A model generated the notes under the pieces. The model was not told where the DNA came from, made no database searches, and saw only the letters and a list, made by a program, of their open reading frames with translations. Positions 9,228 to 18,792 of a DNA stretch of 64,000 nt are shown here, in pieces. A program made the translations under genes and the position numbers. Numbering within the stretch: position 1 is the first letter of the stretch; each line of letters begins with the position of its first letter. This stretch comes from Nocardiopsis gilva YIM 90087 (GTDB lineage Bacteria > Actinomycetota > Actinomycetes > Streptosporangiales > Streptosporangiaceae): contig NZ_CP022753.1 in NCBI RefSeq assembly GCF_002263495.1, positions 1,426,001 to 1,490,000 on the forward strand, written 5' to 3'.

Positions 9228-10494
9228 ATGGGTATGGAGAGCTCCCCGGAGTCACCGCAGCCGGTCCGGGTCGTCATGCAGGCCATCGGCGGCTGGATCG
9301 GGCGCCTGGGCCGTATCTGGGTCGAGGGCCAGATCGCCGAGCTGAACCGGCGCGGCGGCACGGTGTTCATCACCCTGCGCGACCCCGTCGCCAACGTCTC
9401 GGCGCGCGTCGTGTGCCCGGTGCGCGTGCTGGAGGCCGCGGCTCCGGCCCCGCAGGCCGGGGCGCGCGTCGTCATCCACGCCAAGCCCGACTTCTATGTC
9501 GCCCGCGGCACGTTCTCTCTGCTCGCCCTGGAGATCCGGCACGTGGGCCTGGGGGAGCTGCTGGCCCGCCTGGAGCAGCTGCGCACGACCCTGACCGCCG
9601 AGGGGCTGTTCTCCGAGGCGCGCAAGCGCCCGCTGCCGTTCCTCCCGGGCCGTGGGGGTGATCTGCGGGCGCGACTCCGCCGCCGAGCGCGACGTGCTGG
9701 AGAACGGCCGACGCCGCTGGCCCGCCGTCCGGTTCGAGGTGCGCGAGGTCGCGGTGCAGGGCGACCGGGCCGTCGGCGAGGTGCTCGACGCGCTCAAGGA
9801 GCTCGACGCGCACCCCGACATCGAGGTCGTCATCATCGCCCGCGGCGGCGGCTCCCTGGAGGACCTCCTCCCGTTCTCCGACGAGGCGCTGGTGCGCGCG
9901 GTCGCCGCCACCCGCACCCCGGTCGTCAGCGCGATCGGGCACGAACAGGACACTCCGCTGCTCGACTTCGTCGCCGACCTGCGCGCCTCCACGCCCACCG
10001 ACGCCGCCAAGAAGGTCGTGCCCGACGTGGGGGAGCAGCTGCGCCTCATCCACCAGCTGCGCGACCGGGGCCGCCGAGTCATCCAGGGCGGGATCGCCCG
10101 CGAGGAGGCCTGGCTGGCCTCGATGCGCTCGCGCCCGGTGCTGGCCAGCCCGCTGCGCGAGATGGACCGGCTGACCGAGCAGATCACCGGCCTGCGCGAC
10201 CGTGCCCGACGCTGCGTCACGATCTCCCTCGACCGCGCGTCCGACGACCTCGCCCACACCAGAGCGCGGCTGCACGCGCTGTCCCCGGCGACGACCCTGG
10301 CCCGCGGCTTCGCGATCGTGCAGAAGTCCGACGGCGCCGTCGTCCGCTCGGCCGCCGAGGTCGAGACAGGGGAGACGCTGCGCCTGCGCTTCGCCGAGGA
10401 CAGCCTGACCGCCACGGCCGACGGCCGCGCGCAGGCCGACGACCTTGAGACCACCGACGACCGAGGGGGACCCCATGGCCAAGACGACCAATGA
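9228..10494 (+). pseudogene. xseA: Exodeoxyribonuclease VII large subunit, frameshifted
   Basis: Residues 1-140 (from ATG 9228) are the OB-fold domain (GGWIGRLGRIWVEGQIAELN, VFITLRDP). At about 9646-9655, after RPLPFLPGR, the frame is lost and resumes +1 as [20 protein letters not shown], running to 10494 with the conserved [19 protein letters not shown] and [22 protein letters not shown] 2-base loss from an original CCGGGCCGCGTGGGG would explain it. XseA and XseB form ExoVII, which degrades single-stranded DNA. xseB overlaps its end and is intact, so I suspect a sequence error, but real inactivation is possible. Confidence 0.85.
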
Positions 10495-10801
10495 CAACAG
10501 TGCGGACGCCAACGCCGACACCGCCACTGACGCCAACGCTTCGGCCGCCTCGACGGAGGCCGCCGAGCCGGAGCTGAGCTACGAGGAGGCCCGCGAGGAG
10601 CTCGACAACGTCGTGCGGCGCCTGGAGTCCGGCGGACTCACCCTCAAGGAGTCACTGGCCCTGTGGGAGCGCGGTGAGCAGCTCGCCAAGACCTGCGAGC
10701 AGTGGCTGGAAGGCGCCCGCGCCAAGCTCGCCGTCGCGTTGGAGGAGAGCGCTCCGGAGACCGAGAGCAACGGGCAGAACGGTCAGGACGCCCCCTTCTA
10801 A
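10475..10801 (+). CDS. xseB: Exodeoxyribonuclease VII small subunit
   Basis: This 108-residue protein has an N-terminal Asn/Asp/Ala-rich extension, then the XseB helical hairpin ([40 protein letters not shown]). The ATG at 10475 is preceded by GAGGGGG and overlaps the end of xseA by 20 bases, so the two are probably translationally coupled. XseB binds XseA to form the ExoVII holoenzyme. Confidence 0.94.
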   Translation: MAKTTNDNSADANADTATDANASAASTEAAEPELSYEEAREELDNVVRRLESGGLTLKESLALWERGEQLAKTCEQWLEGARAKLAVALEESAPETESNGQNGQDAPF

Positions 10802-10807
10802 GCCCCG

Positions 10808-10883
10808 CTTCCCCGTTGATCTCGGGGATATCGACGTAATATCGGCCATTATTCGGTCGATATCGCCGAGATCAACGGGGAAG
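10808..10883. repeat. 28-bp inverted repeat between xseB and the convergent DUF6542 gene
   Basis: Left arm 10808-10835 and right arm 10856-10883 are reverse complements with one mismatch and are built on CCCCGTTGATCTCGG plus GATATCGAC. The core matches the palindrome at 186-257. Its place between convergent stops (10801 and 10905) suits a bidirectional terminator; two related copies suggest a repeat family. Confidence 0.75.
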
Positions 10884-10904
10884 TAGGCGAATCGGGGCGG
10901 GGGG

Positions 10905-11579
10905 CTACTCCGCGTGCGAGTTCCGCTCGGCGCGACGCGCGGCGCGCTCCTTGCGGCCGTTGAGCTCGTCGCCGAGGTCGCGGACGTTGGCGGGGAGGCC
11001 GCGGAAGAGCGTGATGAGCAGCACGAGGGCCGTCCCCAGGAACAGCCAGGGGGCGATGTTGGCGAGGCGGGTGCCGATGCCGATCGCGACGCCGCGGGCG
11101 AAGCCGTTCTCGCCCAGGGTCATGATCATCTCGGCGCTCAGGGCGGCCGTGAAGTAGGCCAGCGGCGGGCTGACCGAGAGGGACAGCAGGTCGGTGGGGC
11201 GAACCAGCAGGGCGGCGACGAGGCACGAGGCCACGAACGCTCCGCCGCTGATGCTCGGCATCTCCGCGAGCGGGGCGATCATGGCGCCCCCGAAGGTGAT
11301 GAGCACGATGGCGAGGATGCCGCCGCGTCCGGTGAGGCGGATCCCCGCGCCGCTGTGGGGCGCGGGCCGGGGCCGGGCCCTCGACGCACCTCCGTCGGGT
11401 CTCCGTCGCTCCGGCGGCGCTTCGGCGACACCGGCCCTCGCTCTGGGTGCCCGCGTGGCCGTGGTGGGACCGGCGCTGCTCGGGGATTCCCGGTGGGGCG
11501 AGCGGTGGCGGCGGGACGGCTCCTCGACGAAGAACGGAGGCCGAGGCTCCTCCGGAGTCTCCGTATTGCGCGTTACCAT
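10905..11579 (-). CDS. DUF6542-like membrane protein
   Basis: In this 224-residue protein, residues 1-80 are hydrophilic, Arg/Pro-rich and probably disordered and cytoplasmic. Residues 85-195 hold four transmembrane helices (for example GILAIVLITFGGAMIAPL and APWLFLGTALVLLITLFRGL), followed by a basic tail. Such proteins lie beside xseA/xseB or rmuC in many actinomycetes and are annotated DUF6542, which I recall but cannot check. Function unknown. It may be co-transcribed with rmuC, 31 bp upstream. Confidence 0.65.
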   Translation of the reverse strand: MVTRNTETPEEPRPPFFVEEPSRRHRSPHRESPSSAGPTTATRAPRARAGVAEAPPERRRPDGGASRARPRPAPHSGAGIRLTGRGGILAIVLITFGGAMIAPLAEMPSISGGAFVASCLVAALLVRPTDLLSLSVSPPLAYFTAALSAEMIMTLGENGFARGVAIGIGTRLANIAPWLFLGTALVLLITLFRGLPANVRDLGDELNGRKERAARRAERNSHAE

Positions 11580-11610
11580 CGCCGTACGCTCCCTGTGTAA
11601 CTCATAGTAA

Positions 11611-12978
11611 TTATTGTGTCACTTGCGGTGAGGAGTTGGATTCCTCTTGGGGTGCCGTGTCTCCATCTTCCTGGAACGGCTCCCCGAACAACTCGACCCG
11701 CGGATCGGTCCCGTGCCCGTCGCCCGCCCCGAGCGCCCCCGCCGTCTCGGCCTCCTCCGCCTCCTCGGTCAGCTCCGGTGCGGTCAGCGGCCGGGCCTGC
11801 TCCTCCACTCCCGCGGGGCGGTCAAGCTCGCCGTCCACCAGTCCCAGCTCGCCGAACCGGCGCGCCGTCACCAGCACCCGGCTCTCCAGCGAGCCCACGG
11901 TCTGGTTGTAGGCGGCGACCGTGCGCGAGAGCTGGCGGCCCAGGCCGTCCACATGCCCGCCGAGTGTCGACAGCCGCGCGTGCAACTGCTTTCCCAGCTC
12001 GAACACGGCGCGGGCGTTCTCGCTCAGCGCCTCCTGCTGCCAGGCGTACTGCGCGGTGCGCAGCAGCGAGATCAGCGTCGTCGGCGTCGCGATGTGCACC
12101 CTGCGCCCCATCGCGTACTCCAGCAGCGCCGCGTCGTGTTCCAGAGCGGGGGCCAGGAACGCCTCGCCCGGGATGAACAGCACCACGAACTCCGGCGCCG
12201 GACTGAACGCGCTCCAGTACGACTTCGACGCCAGCTGGTCGACGTGCGTCCGCAGGTGCCGCGCGTGCGCCCGCAGGCGTTCGGCCCGGACATCCTCGTC
12301 GTCGGTCTCCACCGCCTCCAGGTACGCGGCCAGGGAGACCTTGGAGTCCACCACGATGTTCTTGCCGCCGGCCAGCCGTACCACCATGTCCGGGCGCCGC
12401 ACGCCGTTGTCGGTGTCGGCGGTCGCCTGCTCGGAGAAGTCGCAGTAGGCGTTCATCCCGGCCAGCTCGGCGACCCGGCGCAGCTGCAGCTCACCCCACC
12501 GTCCGCGCGCCTCGGGGCGGCGCAGCGCGGTGACCAGGGACTGGGTCTGGTCGCGTAGCCGCTCCGACCCCTCGCGCACGTAGTCGACCTGCTTGGCGAG
12601 CTCGGCGTGCGCCGCGCGGCGCCCCGCGTCGACCTCCCGCAGCTGCCCCTCGACCCGGGACAGCGTCTCCTTCAGCGGCGCGACGAGCTGCTCCACGGCC
12701 TGGCGCCGCTGCTCCATGTCCTGGCCGGCCTCCAGGCCGACGGCGCGCATCCGCCCCTCGGCCAGTTCCAGGAAGCGCTGGTTGGTGGCGTCCAGGGCCT
12801 GCGCGGACAGCGCGCGGAAGCGGTCGCCGAGCTGCTCCTCGATGTAGGCGGCCCGTTCCTCGGCCGCCCGCGCACGGGCCCGCGAATCGGCGGTGCGGTC
12901 GCGGGCGAGCAACCACCCCACCGCAACGCCGATCGCGACACCTACCAACAACACCAGAATCACACTCAGGCCGTCCAT
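11611..12978 (-). CDS. rmuC: DNA recombination protein RmuC
   Basis: This is a 455-residue protein. An N-terminal membrane helix (about residues 5-24, SVILVLLVGVAIGVAVGWLL) precedes a coiled-coil (30-125). The RmuC nuclease-like domain (about 130-400) has the hallmarks GRWGELQLRRVAELAGM, VDSKVSLAAYLEAV and the patch ATPTTLISLLRTAQYAWQQE. RmuC proteins limit DNA inversions and are predicted PD-(D/E)XK-type nucleases. The acidic C-terminal tail (about 60 residues) is not part of the core. Confidence 0.93.
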   Translation of the reverse strand: MDGLSVILVLLVGVAIGVAVGWLLARDRTADSRARARAAEERAAYIEEQLGDRFRALSAQALDATNQRFLELAEGRMRAVGLEAGQDMEQRRQAVEQLVAPLKETLSRVEGQLREVDAGRRAAHAELAKQVDYVREGSERLRDQTQSLVTALRRPEARGRWGELQLRRVAELAGMNAYCDFSEQATADTDNGVRRPDMVVRLAGGKNIVVDSKVSLAAYLEAVETDDEDVRAERLRAHARHLRTHVDQLASKSYWSAFSPAPEFVVLFIPGEAFLAPALEHDAALLEYAMGRRVHIATPTTLISLLRTAQYAWQQEALSENARAVFELGKQLHARLSTLGGHVDGLGRQLSRTVAAYNQTVGSLESRVLVTARRFGELGLVDGELDRPAGVEEQARPLTAPELTEEAEEAETAGALGAGDGHGTDPRVELFGEPFQEDGDTAPQEESNSSPQVTQ

Positions 12979-12992
12979 AGCGGCCTATGTTC

Positions 12993-13604
12993 TCAATCCT
13001 CGGCGGCGCCGGGGTTTCCGCCACGCGCGGGAGAGGTCAGGACGTCGGCCAACATTTTGATCAGGCCGGGCATCTGGACCGAGTCCGGGTCATAGAGCCA
13101 CTGCAGCCGTAGGCCGTCCATCGCCGCGATGACCAGCGCGGCGGCGTCTTCGGGGGCGAGGCCACTGGGCAGGGTGTCGCCGTGGCGCTCGCGCAGCTGT
13201 TCCGTGGTGCGGTCACGGAGTCCCATGTAACGGGAGTGGAAGTAGTTGTGCGCCGGGTGGTGCTCGGTCACGCCCTCCGCGCTGAGCACCGTGTGGAGCT
13301 GGACGAGTTCGCGCCGGTCGGTGTTGCGGGTGACGACCTCAGCGAAATCGGCCAGGTCGCGGGGGCTGTCGCCCATCGCCGCGTCCATCTCGTCGCGCTT
13401 TTCGAGCACCGCGACGAGCAGGGCCTCCTTACTCGGGAAGTAGTGCAGCAGCCCCTGCTGGGTCAGTCCGACGCGCTCGGCGACGGTGGCCAGGGACGTG
13501 CCCTTGTATCCACCAGCGGCGAACTCCTCGATCGCCGCAGCGAGGATCTCGTTTCTTCGGGCGCTGCCTTGACCGCGACGCCGTCGTACGACGGTCTCAC
13601 TCAT
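12993..13604 (-). CDS. TetR family regulator, probably of the divergent beta-glucosidase
   Basis: This 203-residue protein has an HTH at about residues 15-62 (ILAAAIEEFAAGGYKGTSLA, then LTQQGLLHYFPSKEALLVAV). The C-terminal domain fits TetR_C_6-like regulators often paired with sugar-hydrolase genes. It is divergent from the GH3 gene across a 250-bp gap holding a candidate dyad at 13754-13767, so control of that gene and of itself is likely. rmuC starts 14 bp downstream on the same strand. Confidence 0.88.
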   Translation of the reverse strand: MSETVVRRRRGQGSARRNEILAAAIEEFAAGGYKGTSLATVAERVGLTQQGLLHYFPSKEALLVAVLEKRDEMDAAMGDSPRDLADFAEVVTRNTDRRELVQLHTVLSAEGVTEHHPAHNYFHSRYMGLRDRTTEQLRERHGDTLPSGLAPEDAAALVIAAMDGLRLQWLYDPDSVQMPGLIKMLADVLTSPARGGNPGAAED

Positions 13605-13753
13605 CGTGCCTCCAACTTCGAGATGGCCGCAGCCGACGTTACAGGGCGGTTTCGAACAACAGAGTTATCGGGTATACGCCGACAGTGACCGGAATGGGAG
13701 TCGTTTCCGCGTTCCGCCTGGTCCCACGCCGCGCAGGTGAGCCTGGAAATCTG

Positions 13754-13767
13754 AGCGAACGCTTGCT
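13754..13767. promoter_or_regulatory. Candidate TetR operator dyad
   Basis: AGCGAACGCTTGCT is an imperfect palindrome (10 of 14 positions symmetric) in the middle of the 250-bp region between the divergent TetR gene and the GH3 gene. The AACGCTTGCT form is common in actinobacterial TetR operators. Assignment rests on position and shape. Confidence 0.4.
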
Positions 13768-13854
13768 AGGTTTCGCAAAGGGAGCCAGGGCGTCGCCTCC
13801 CGGCGCGCTCTGCGGCCACCGAAAGCCAATCCATGGCAGAGCCTCGGGAGCGCC

Positions 13855-16392
13855 ATGTGCCCTCAGCCCACCACCGTCCGCCCCGCCGACGACGCGGGGG
13901 AGCAGAGGGAACGCCGCGTCGACGCGGCCCTCGCCGCGCTCATTCTCCCGGACAAGGTCGGGCTGCTGTCCGGAGCGGGCATGTGGGCGATCGCGCCCAA
14001 TCCCGCGATCGGGCTCGGGCGGCTGGTCATGTCCGACGGTCCCGTGGGCGTACGCGGCGAACACTGGACCCCTGACGACCCATCCGTGCAGCTGCCCAGC
14101 CCCACCGCCCTCGCCGCCACCTGGGACCCGGCCCTGGTCCGCACCGCCGGGCGGCTCCTCGCCCAGGAAGCGCGGCGCAAGGGCGCGCACGTGCTCCTCG
14201 CCCCCACCGTCAACATGCAGCGCAGCCCGCGCGGCGGACGGCACTTCGAGTGCTTCTCCGAGGACCCCCACCTCACCGCCGAGATCGGCACCGCCTACGT
14301 CCATGGCGTGCAGGACGGCGGCGTCGGCGCGACCGTCAAGCACTTCGTCGCCAACGACGCCGAGACCGACCGCTACACCGTCGACAACCGGATCGACGAG
14401 CGCACCCTGCGCGAGGTCTACCTCGCCCCGTTCGAGGCCATCGTGAAACGCGCGCGCCCCTGGGGCGTCATGGCGGCCTACAACAGCGTCAACGGCGCCA
14501 CCATGACCGAGCACGCCGACCTCACGGCGGTGCTGCGCGACGAATGGGGGTTCGACGGGATCCTCGTCTCCGACTGGTTCGCCGCCCGCGACACCGTGCG
14601 CGCCGCCCGCGCCGGACTCGACGTCGCCATGCCCGGCCCCGCGACCGTCTACGGCGACCACCTCGTCGCGGCCGTCCGCGACGGGCACGTGCCCGAGGCG
14701 GCCGTGGACGCGATGGCCCGCCGCGTGCTGCGGCTGGCCGCCCGCGTCGGCCTGCTGGACGGCGCCGACCCGGTGGTCGCGCCTGCCGAACTGCCCACTG
14801 CCTTTGATGGCCGCGCCCTCGCCCGCGAGGTCGCCGCCCGTTCCTTCACCCTGCTGCGCAACGAGCACGCCGCGCTGCCCATCGACCCGGCCGCCGTCCG
14901 CCGGGTGGCGCTCATCGGGCTCGCCGCCGACGAGGCCCGGACCAGCGGCGGCGGCAGCGCCACCGTCTTCGCCGAGCACACGGTCTCCCCACTGGAGGGG
15001 CTGCGCGCCGCGCTGCCCGGCGGCGTCGAACTCGTCCACGCAATCGGCGCCGACCCCCGCATCGGCCCGCCCCCGATCCGCGGGCCGCTCACCGCGACCT
15101 TCCGCGGCGCCGACGGCGCCGTGCTCGCCACCGAGCCCCTGCCCGACGGCACCGCGCGCTGGATGGGGGAGTTCCCCGCCGGGGTCACCCCGGACCACCT
15201 GGCCGCCATCGAGGTCACCGGCACCCTCGTCCCGGCGGCCACCGGCACGCACACCCTCGGTGTCTCCGGAGTCGGAGAATTCACGCTCACCCTCGACGGC
15301 ACCGTGCTCCTCGACGGCACGCAGGAACTCGACGGAGCCGACCCGGGAGCCGCGATCCTGTCGCCTCCGAGCAGCGCCCACACCCTCCACCTCACCGCCG
15401 GGCAGCCCGTCGACGTGGCGCTCACCGCGCGCGGACCGTTCAACGCCATAGCCGGCGCGGTGTTCGTGGGCTTCGCCCTGACCCACGTCGAACCGCGCCC
15501 GGGCGACGATGAGCTCATCGAGGAGGCGGTGCGGGTCGCCGCGGACGCCGACGTCGCCATCGTCGTCGCCGCGACCACCGAGGCCGTGGAGTCCGAGGGA
15601 TTCGACCGCACGTCCCTCGCCCTCCCCGGCCGCCAGGACGACCTCGTCGCCCGCGTGGCCGCCGCCAACGACCGGACCGTGGCCGTGGTCAACGCCGGAG
15701 CCCCCGTGGTCCTGCCGTGGCGCGACGACGTCGCCGCCGTCCTGCTCACCTGGTTCGGCGGCCAGGAGCTCGGCGCCGCGCTCGCCGACGTGCTGCTCGG
15801 CGCGCGCGAACCCGGCGGGCGGCTGCCCACCACCTGGCCGCGCGACGAGGACGACGCCCCGGTGCTTGACGTCCGGCCCACCGACGGCGTGCTGCGCTAC
15901 ACCGAAGGCCTGTTCATCGGCTACCGCGCCTGGGAGCGCGCGGGGCGGACCCCCGCCTTCCCCTTCGGCCACGGGCTCGGCTACACCACCTGGAGCTACG
16001 ACGCCGTGGACATCGCGGAGCCCGACACCGCCGACGCCCTCGCGACCGTGCGGGTACGCCTGACCAACACCGGGGAGCGTGCCGGGCGCGAGGTCGTCCA
16101 GCTCTACCTGGCCGCCGACCACCCCGGCGCCGATCGCCCGGCCCGCCGCCTGGCGGCCTTCGCCACCGTCGCGGCCGGACCAGGGGAGCCCGCCGAGGCC
16201 GTGCTCACGGTCCCCCGCCGTGCCGCCGAGTCCTGGGATGCCGCGGCCCACGGCTGGCGGCTCGACGCCGGTGGCTACGAGTTCCAGGTCGGGCGGTCCA
16301 GCGCCGACATCCGACGCACCGCTCCGTTCCCGGTGTCCTCGGCGGTCACCATGCACCGGGTGCGCGGCGCGGGAGTCACCGACACGCGCTGA
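13855..16392 (+). CDS. Glycoside hydrolase family 3 beta-glucosidase with PA14 insert
   Basis: In this 845-residue protein, domain 1 (about 25-290) is the GH3 TIM barrel with DGPVGVRG, KHFVANDAETDR and the nucleophile Asp in LVSDWFAARD (D240). The second alpha/beta domain begins near 320 (RSFTLLRNEHAALPI) and is split by a PA14-type insert (about 405-550). A fibronectin-III-like C-terminus (LTNTGERAGREVVQLYLA) follows at about 720-830. There is no signal peptide, so it probably cleaves imported beta-glucosides or cellobiose in the cytoplasm. Its end overlaps the convergent FkbM gene by 17 bases. Confidence 0.93.
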   Translation: MCPQPTTVRPADDAGEQRERRVDAALAALILPDKVGLLSGAGMWAIAPNPAIGLGRLVMSDGPVGVRGEHWTPDDPSVQLPSPTALAATWDPALVRTAGRLLAQEARRKGAHVLLAPTVNMQRSPRGGRHFECFSEDPHLTAEIGTAYVHGVQDGGVGATVKHFVANDAETDRYTVDNRIDERTLREVYLAPFEAIVKRARPWGVMAAYNSVNGATMTEHADLTAVLRDEWGFDGILVSDWFAARDTVRAARAGLDVAMPGPATVYGDHLVAAVRDGHVPEAAVDAMARRVLRLAARVGLLDGADPVVAPAELPTAFDGRALAREVAARSFTLLRNEHAALPIDPAAVRRVALIGLAADEARTSGGGSATVFAEHTVSPLEGLRAALPGGVELVHAIGADPRIGPPPIRGPLTATFRGADGAVLATEPLPDGTARWMGEFPAGVTPDHLAAIEVTGTLVPAATGTHTLGVSGVGEFTLTLDGTVLLDGTQELDGADPGAAILSPPSSAHTLHLTAGQPVDVALTARGPFNAIAGAVFVGFALTHVEPRPGDDELIEEAVRVAADADVAIVVAATTEAVESEGFDRTSLALPGRQDDLVARVAAANDRTVAVVNAGAPVVLPWRDDVAAVLLTWFGGQELGAALADVLLGAREPGGRLPTTWPRDEDDAPVLDVRPTDGVLRYTEGLFIGYRAWERAGRTPAFPFGHGLGYTTWSYDAVDIAEPDTADALATVRVRLTNTGERAGREVVQLYLAADHPGADRPARRLAAFATVAAGPGEPAEAVLTVPRRAAESWDAAAHGWRLDAGGYEFQVGRSSADIRRTAPFPVSSAVTMHRVRGAGVTDTR

Positions 16393-17377
16393 TCGCCGCG
16401 TTCCACTCGACCGCGGTCCGCCACACCCGGTCGGGCACCGGCGCGGGGGCGAACATCCACATGCTCTGCTCGGCCTCCGGATCGACGCCGCCGATGGTCG
16501 ACCGCGGGGTGTGGGGCGGCCCTCCGGCCAGGGGGTACCAGTGGTAGTCAACCGGCTCCAGCAGCGCCATGAGCCGCTCCCAGATCCCCTGCTCCGGCAG
16601 GACCGCGCAGAAGACGAACGGGCGGAACCGGCGCAGGATCTCCAGGCCGCCGGAGATGACGTCCGGCTCGCTGCCCTCGGTGTCGATCTTGATCACGGCG
16701 GGCGCGGTCCCGGCGCGCTCCCGCCAGTGGGCGAGCGTGTCCACCTCGACCTCGATCCGGCCCAGCGCCGGGCGGAACCCCGGCACCAGCGAGTTCGACG
16801 CGTCGCTGGTCATCGACAGGTGCAGATGTCCGGTGCCGCTGTGGTTGCTTGCGGCCAGCTCCACGACCTCTACCCCCAGGCCGTTGGCGGCGGCCACCAT
16901 CCGCGCGGTGGCGGCCGTGTCGGGCGTGGGCTCGAACGCGTAGACGCGGCGCCGGGTGCGGGCCGCCGCGAGCGACGCGTACAGCCCCATGTTCGCCCCG
17001 ACGTCGAGCACCGAACCCGGCCGGGCGTGCTCCAGCACGGCGAGATAGCACGACAGGGTCTCCGGCTCGTACCCGGCCAGGCCGGACAGGTGCAGGCAGC
17101 GGGGAATCCAGGAGTCGCCCGGCGCCTCGATCAGCAACGTTTCCGGACCGATCCGGGGGCCGCCCTCCCGGCGGGGCAGCTGAAGCTCGAACGTGCGCGT
17201 CTTCGGCGGCAACCGGGCCGGGTCGAGTCCCCCGAGACTCTGCGGCAGATGGATCCGGATCTGTCGTGTGGCGTGGCGCACCGCCGGATGTCGGCGGACA
17301 AAAGCTCGCACCTGACCAGGTAGCACTGATATCCCCCCACTGTGACCTGTATGGCGATATGAGCCGCGCGGGAACAC
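16376..17377 (-). CDS. FkbM family methyltransferase
   Basis: This is a 333-residue protein. The SAM-binding Rossmann motif is VLDVGANMGLYASLAAART (about residues 126-144), followed by VYAFEPTPDTAATARMV; the FkbM signature near 235 is VIKIDTEGSEPDVISGG. FkbM enzymes O-methylate sugars, polyketides or other metabolites; the substrate is not evident. The first ATG gives about 20 weakly conserved residues, so an internal start near 17330 is possible. Confidence 0.88.
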   Translation of the reverse strand: MFPRGSYRHTGHSGGISVLPGQVRAFVRRHPAVRHATRQIRIHLPQSLGGLDPARLPPKTRTFELQLPRREGGPRIGPETLLIEAPGDSWIPRCLHLSGLAGYEPETLSCYLAVLEHARPGSVLDVGANMGLYASLAAARTRRRVYAFEPTPDTAATARMVAAANGLGVEVVELAASNHSGTGHLHLSMTSDASNSLVPGFRPALGRIEVEVDTLAHWRERAGTAPAVIKIDTEGSEPDVISGGLEILRRFRPFVFCAVLPEQGIWERLMALLEPVDYHWYPLAGGPPHTPRSTIGGVDPEAEQSMWMFAPAPVPDRVWRTAVEWNAAISACR

Positions 17378-17643
17378 CCCGTTAGGTCCCTGCCGAGACG
17401 GCGGTTATGGCCACTGGAGGCCGCGTATGCCCCCTGTTCCGGCCGTCGGCGCACGGTCGCGTCCACGCCACGAGGCTCCCCGTTCCTCGTGTCGGCTGGT
17501 TGAAACACGAACGTACTCCGAGAATCCTCGCGGCCGCAGGTCATTTGCCCTAACCGAGGCCCGCGTGTCACCGAAACGCCACCGACCCCTCGGCCGATAT
17601 CCGAGGACGGTCCAGGGGCGCGGCGCGCATAGACTCAGGAGTC

Positions 17644-18738
17644 GTGAGTCTGTCAATTGGGATCGTCGGCCTGCCGAACGTCGGTAAGTCCACGCTGTTC
17701 AACGCGCTAACCAAGAACGAAGCTCTGGCGGCGAACTACCCGTTCGCCACCATCGAGCCCAACGTCGGTGTCGTGGGGGTGCCCGACCCGCGCCTGGACA
17801 AGCTGGCCGAGATGTTCTCCTCCGCCAAGGTCCTCCCGGCGACCGTCGACTTCGTCGACATCGCCGGCATCGTCCGCGGGGCCTCGGAGGGGGAGGGGCT
17901 GGGCAACCAGTTCCTCGCCAACATCCGCGAGGCCGACGCGATCTGCCAGGTCATCCGGGAGTTCAACGACCCTGACGTGACCCACGTCGACGGCGCCATC
18001 GACGCCGCCCGCGACATCTCCACCATCGACACCGAGCTGGTCCTCGCCGACCTGCAGACGCTGGAGAAGGCGCTGCCGCGGCTGGAGAAGGACGCCAAGC
18101 GCAACGCCAAGGACAAGGACGCCCAGCTCGCGCTGGAGACCGCCAGGGCCGCGCAGGAGGTCCTGAACAAGGGGGAGCGCCTGTTCAGCGGCGGCCCGGC
18201 CGCCGGGATCGACCTGTCGGTCATCCGCGAGCTCAACCTGATGACGACAAAGCCGTTCATCTACGTGTTCAACCTCGACTCCGATGAACTGGCCGACCAG
18301 GACCTGCGCGCCAAGCTCGCCGAGCTGGTCGCCCCGGCCGAGGCGATCTTCCTGGACGCCAAGATCGAGTCCGAGCTCGCCGAGCTTGACGATGACGAGG
18401 CCGCCGAGATGCTCGCCGAGATGGGGCAGCAGGAGTCCGGCCTGGCCTGGCTGGCCCGGGTCGGCTTCGACACCCTCGGCCTGCAGACTTACCTCACCGC
18501 CGGGCCGAAGGAGGCCCGCGCCTGGACCATCAAGAAGGGCGCGACCGCTCCCGAGGCCGCCGGTGTCATCCACACCGACTTCCAGCGCGGCTTCATCAAG
18601 GCCGAGGTCGTCTCCTTCGACGACCTCGTCGAGGCCGGCTCCATGCAGGCGGCCAAGTCCAAGGGCAAGGTCCGCATGGAGGGCAAGGACTACGTGATGG
18701 CCGACGGCGACGTCGTGGAGTTCCGCTTCAACGTCTGA
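17644..18738 (+). CDS. ychF: Redox-regulated P-loop NTPase YchF (OLA1 family)
   Basis: This 364-residue protein has the P-loop GLPNVGKST with K15 and the G2/G3 segments NYPFATIEPNVGVV and DFVDIAGIVRGASEGEGLGN. The family-specific NLDSDE replaces the NKxD guanine motif, in line with ATP preference. The C-terminal TGS domain ends with KGKVRMEGKDYVMADGDVVE. The GTG start at 17644 matches family length. YchF/OLA1 proteins bind ribosomes and modulate stress responses. It is the last housekeeping gene before the type IV secretion module. Confidence 0.96.
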   Translation: MSLSIGIVGLPNVGKSTLFNALTKNEALAANYPFATIEPNVGVVGVPDPRLDKLAEMFSSAKVLPATVDFVDIAGIVRGASEGEGLGNQFLANIREADAICQVIREFNDPDVTHVDGAIDAARDISTIDTELVLADLQTLEKALPRLEKDAKRNAKDKDAQLALETARAAQEVLNKGERLFSGGPAAGIDLSVIRELNLMTTKPFIYVFNLDSDELADQDLRAKLAELVAPAEAIFLDAKIESELAELDDDEAAEMLAEMGQQESGLAWLARVGFDTLGLQTYLTAGPKEARAWTIKKGATAPEAAGVIHTDFQRGFIKAEVVSFDDLVEAGSMQAAKSKGKVRMEGKDYVMADGDVVEFRFNV

Positions 18739-18764
18739 CCGCCCACCCGGCATTGACCGACCAC

Positions 18765-18792
18765 CGCCCGCCCGTGCCGCCACGGGCGGGCG
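18765..18792 (+). terminator. Terminator hairpin downstream of ychF
   Basis: CGCCCGCCCGTG (18765-18776) and CACGGGCGGGCG (18781-18792) form a perfect 12-bp stem with a 4-base loop, 27 bp after the ychF stop. Confidence 0.8.

Noticed and set aside
13639-16551. 970-codon minus-strand frame opposite the beta-glucosidase
   Set aside because: It is a GC-bias shadow: the plus strand encodes a full GH3 enzyme with catalytic residues, while the minus product is Gly/Arg/Val low-complexity.
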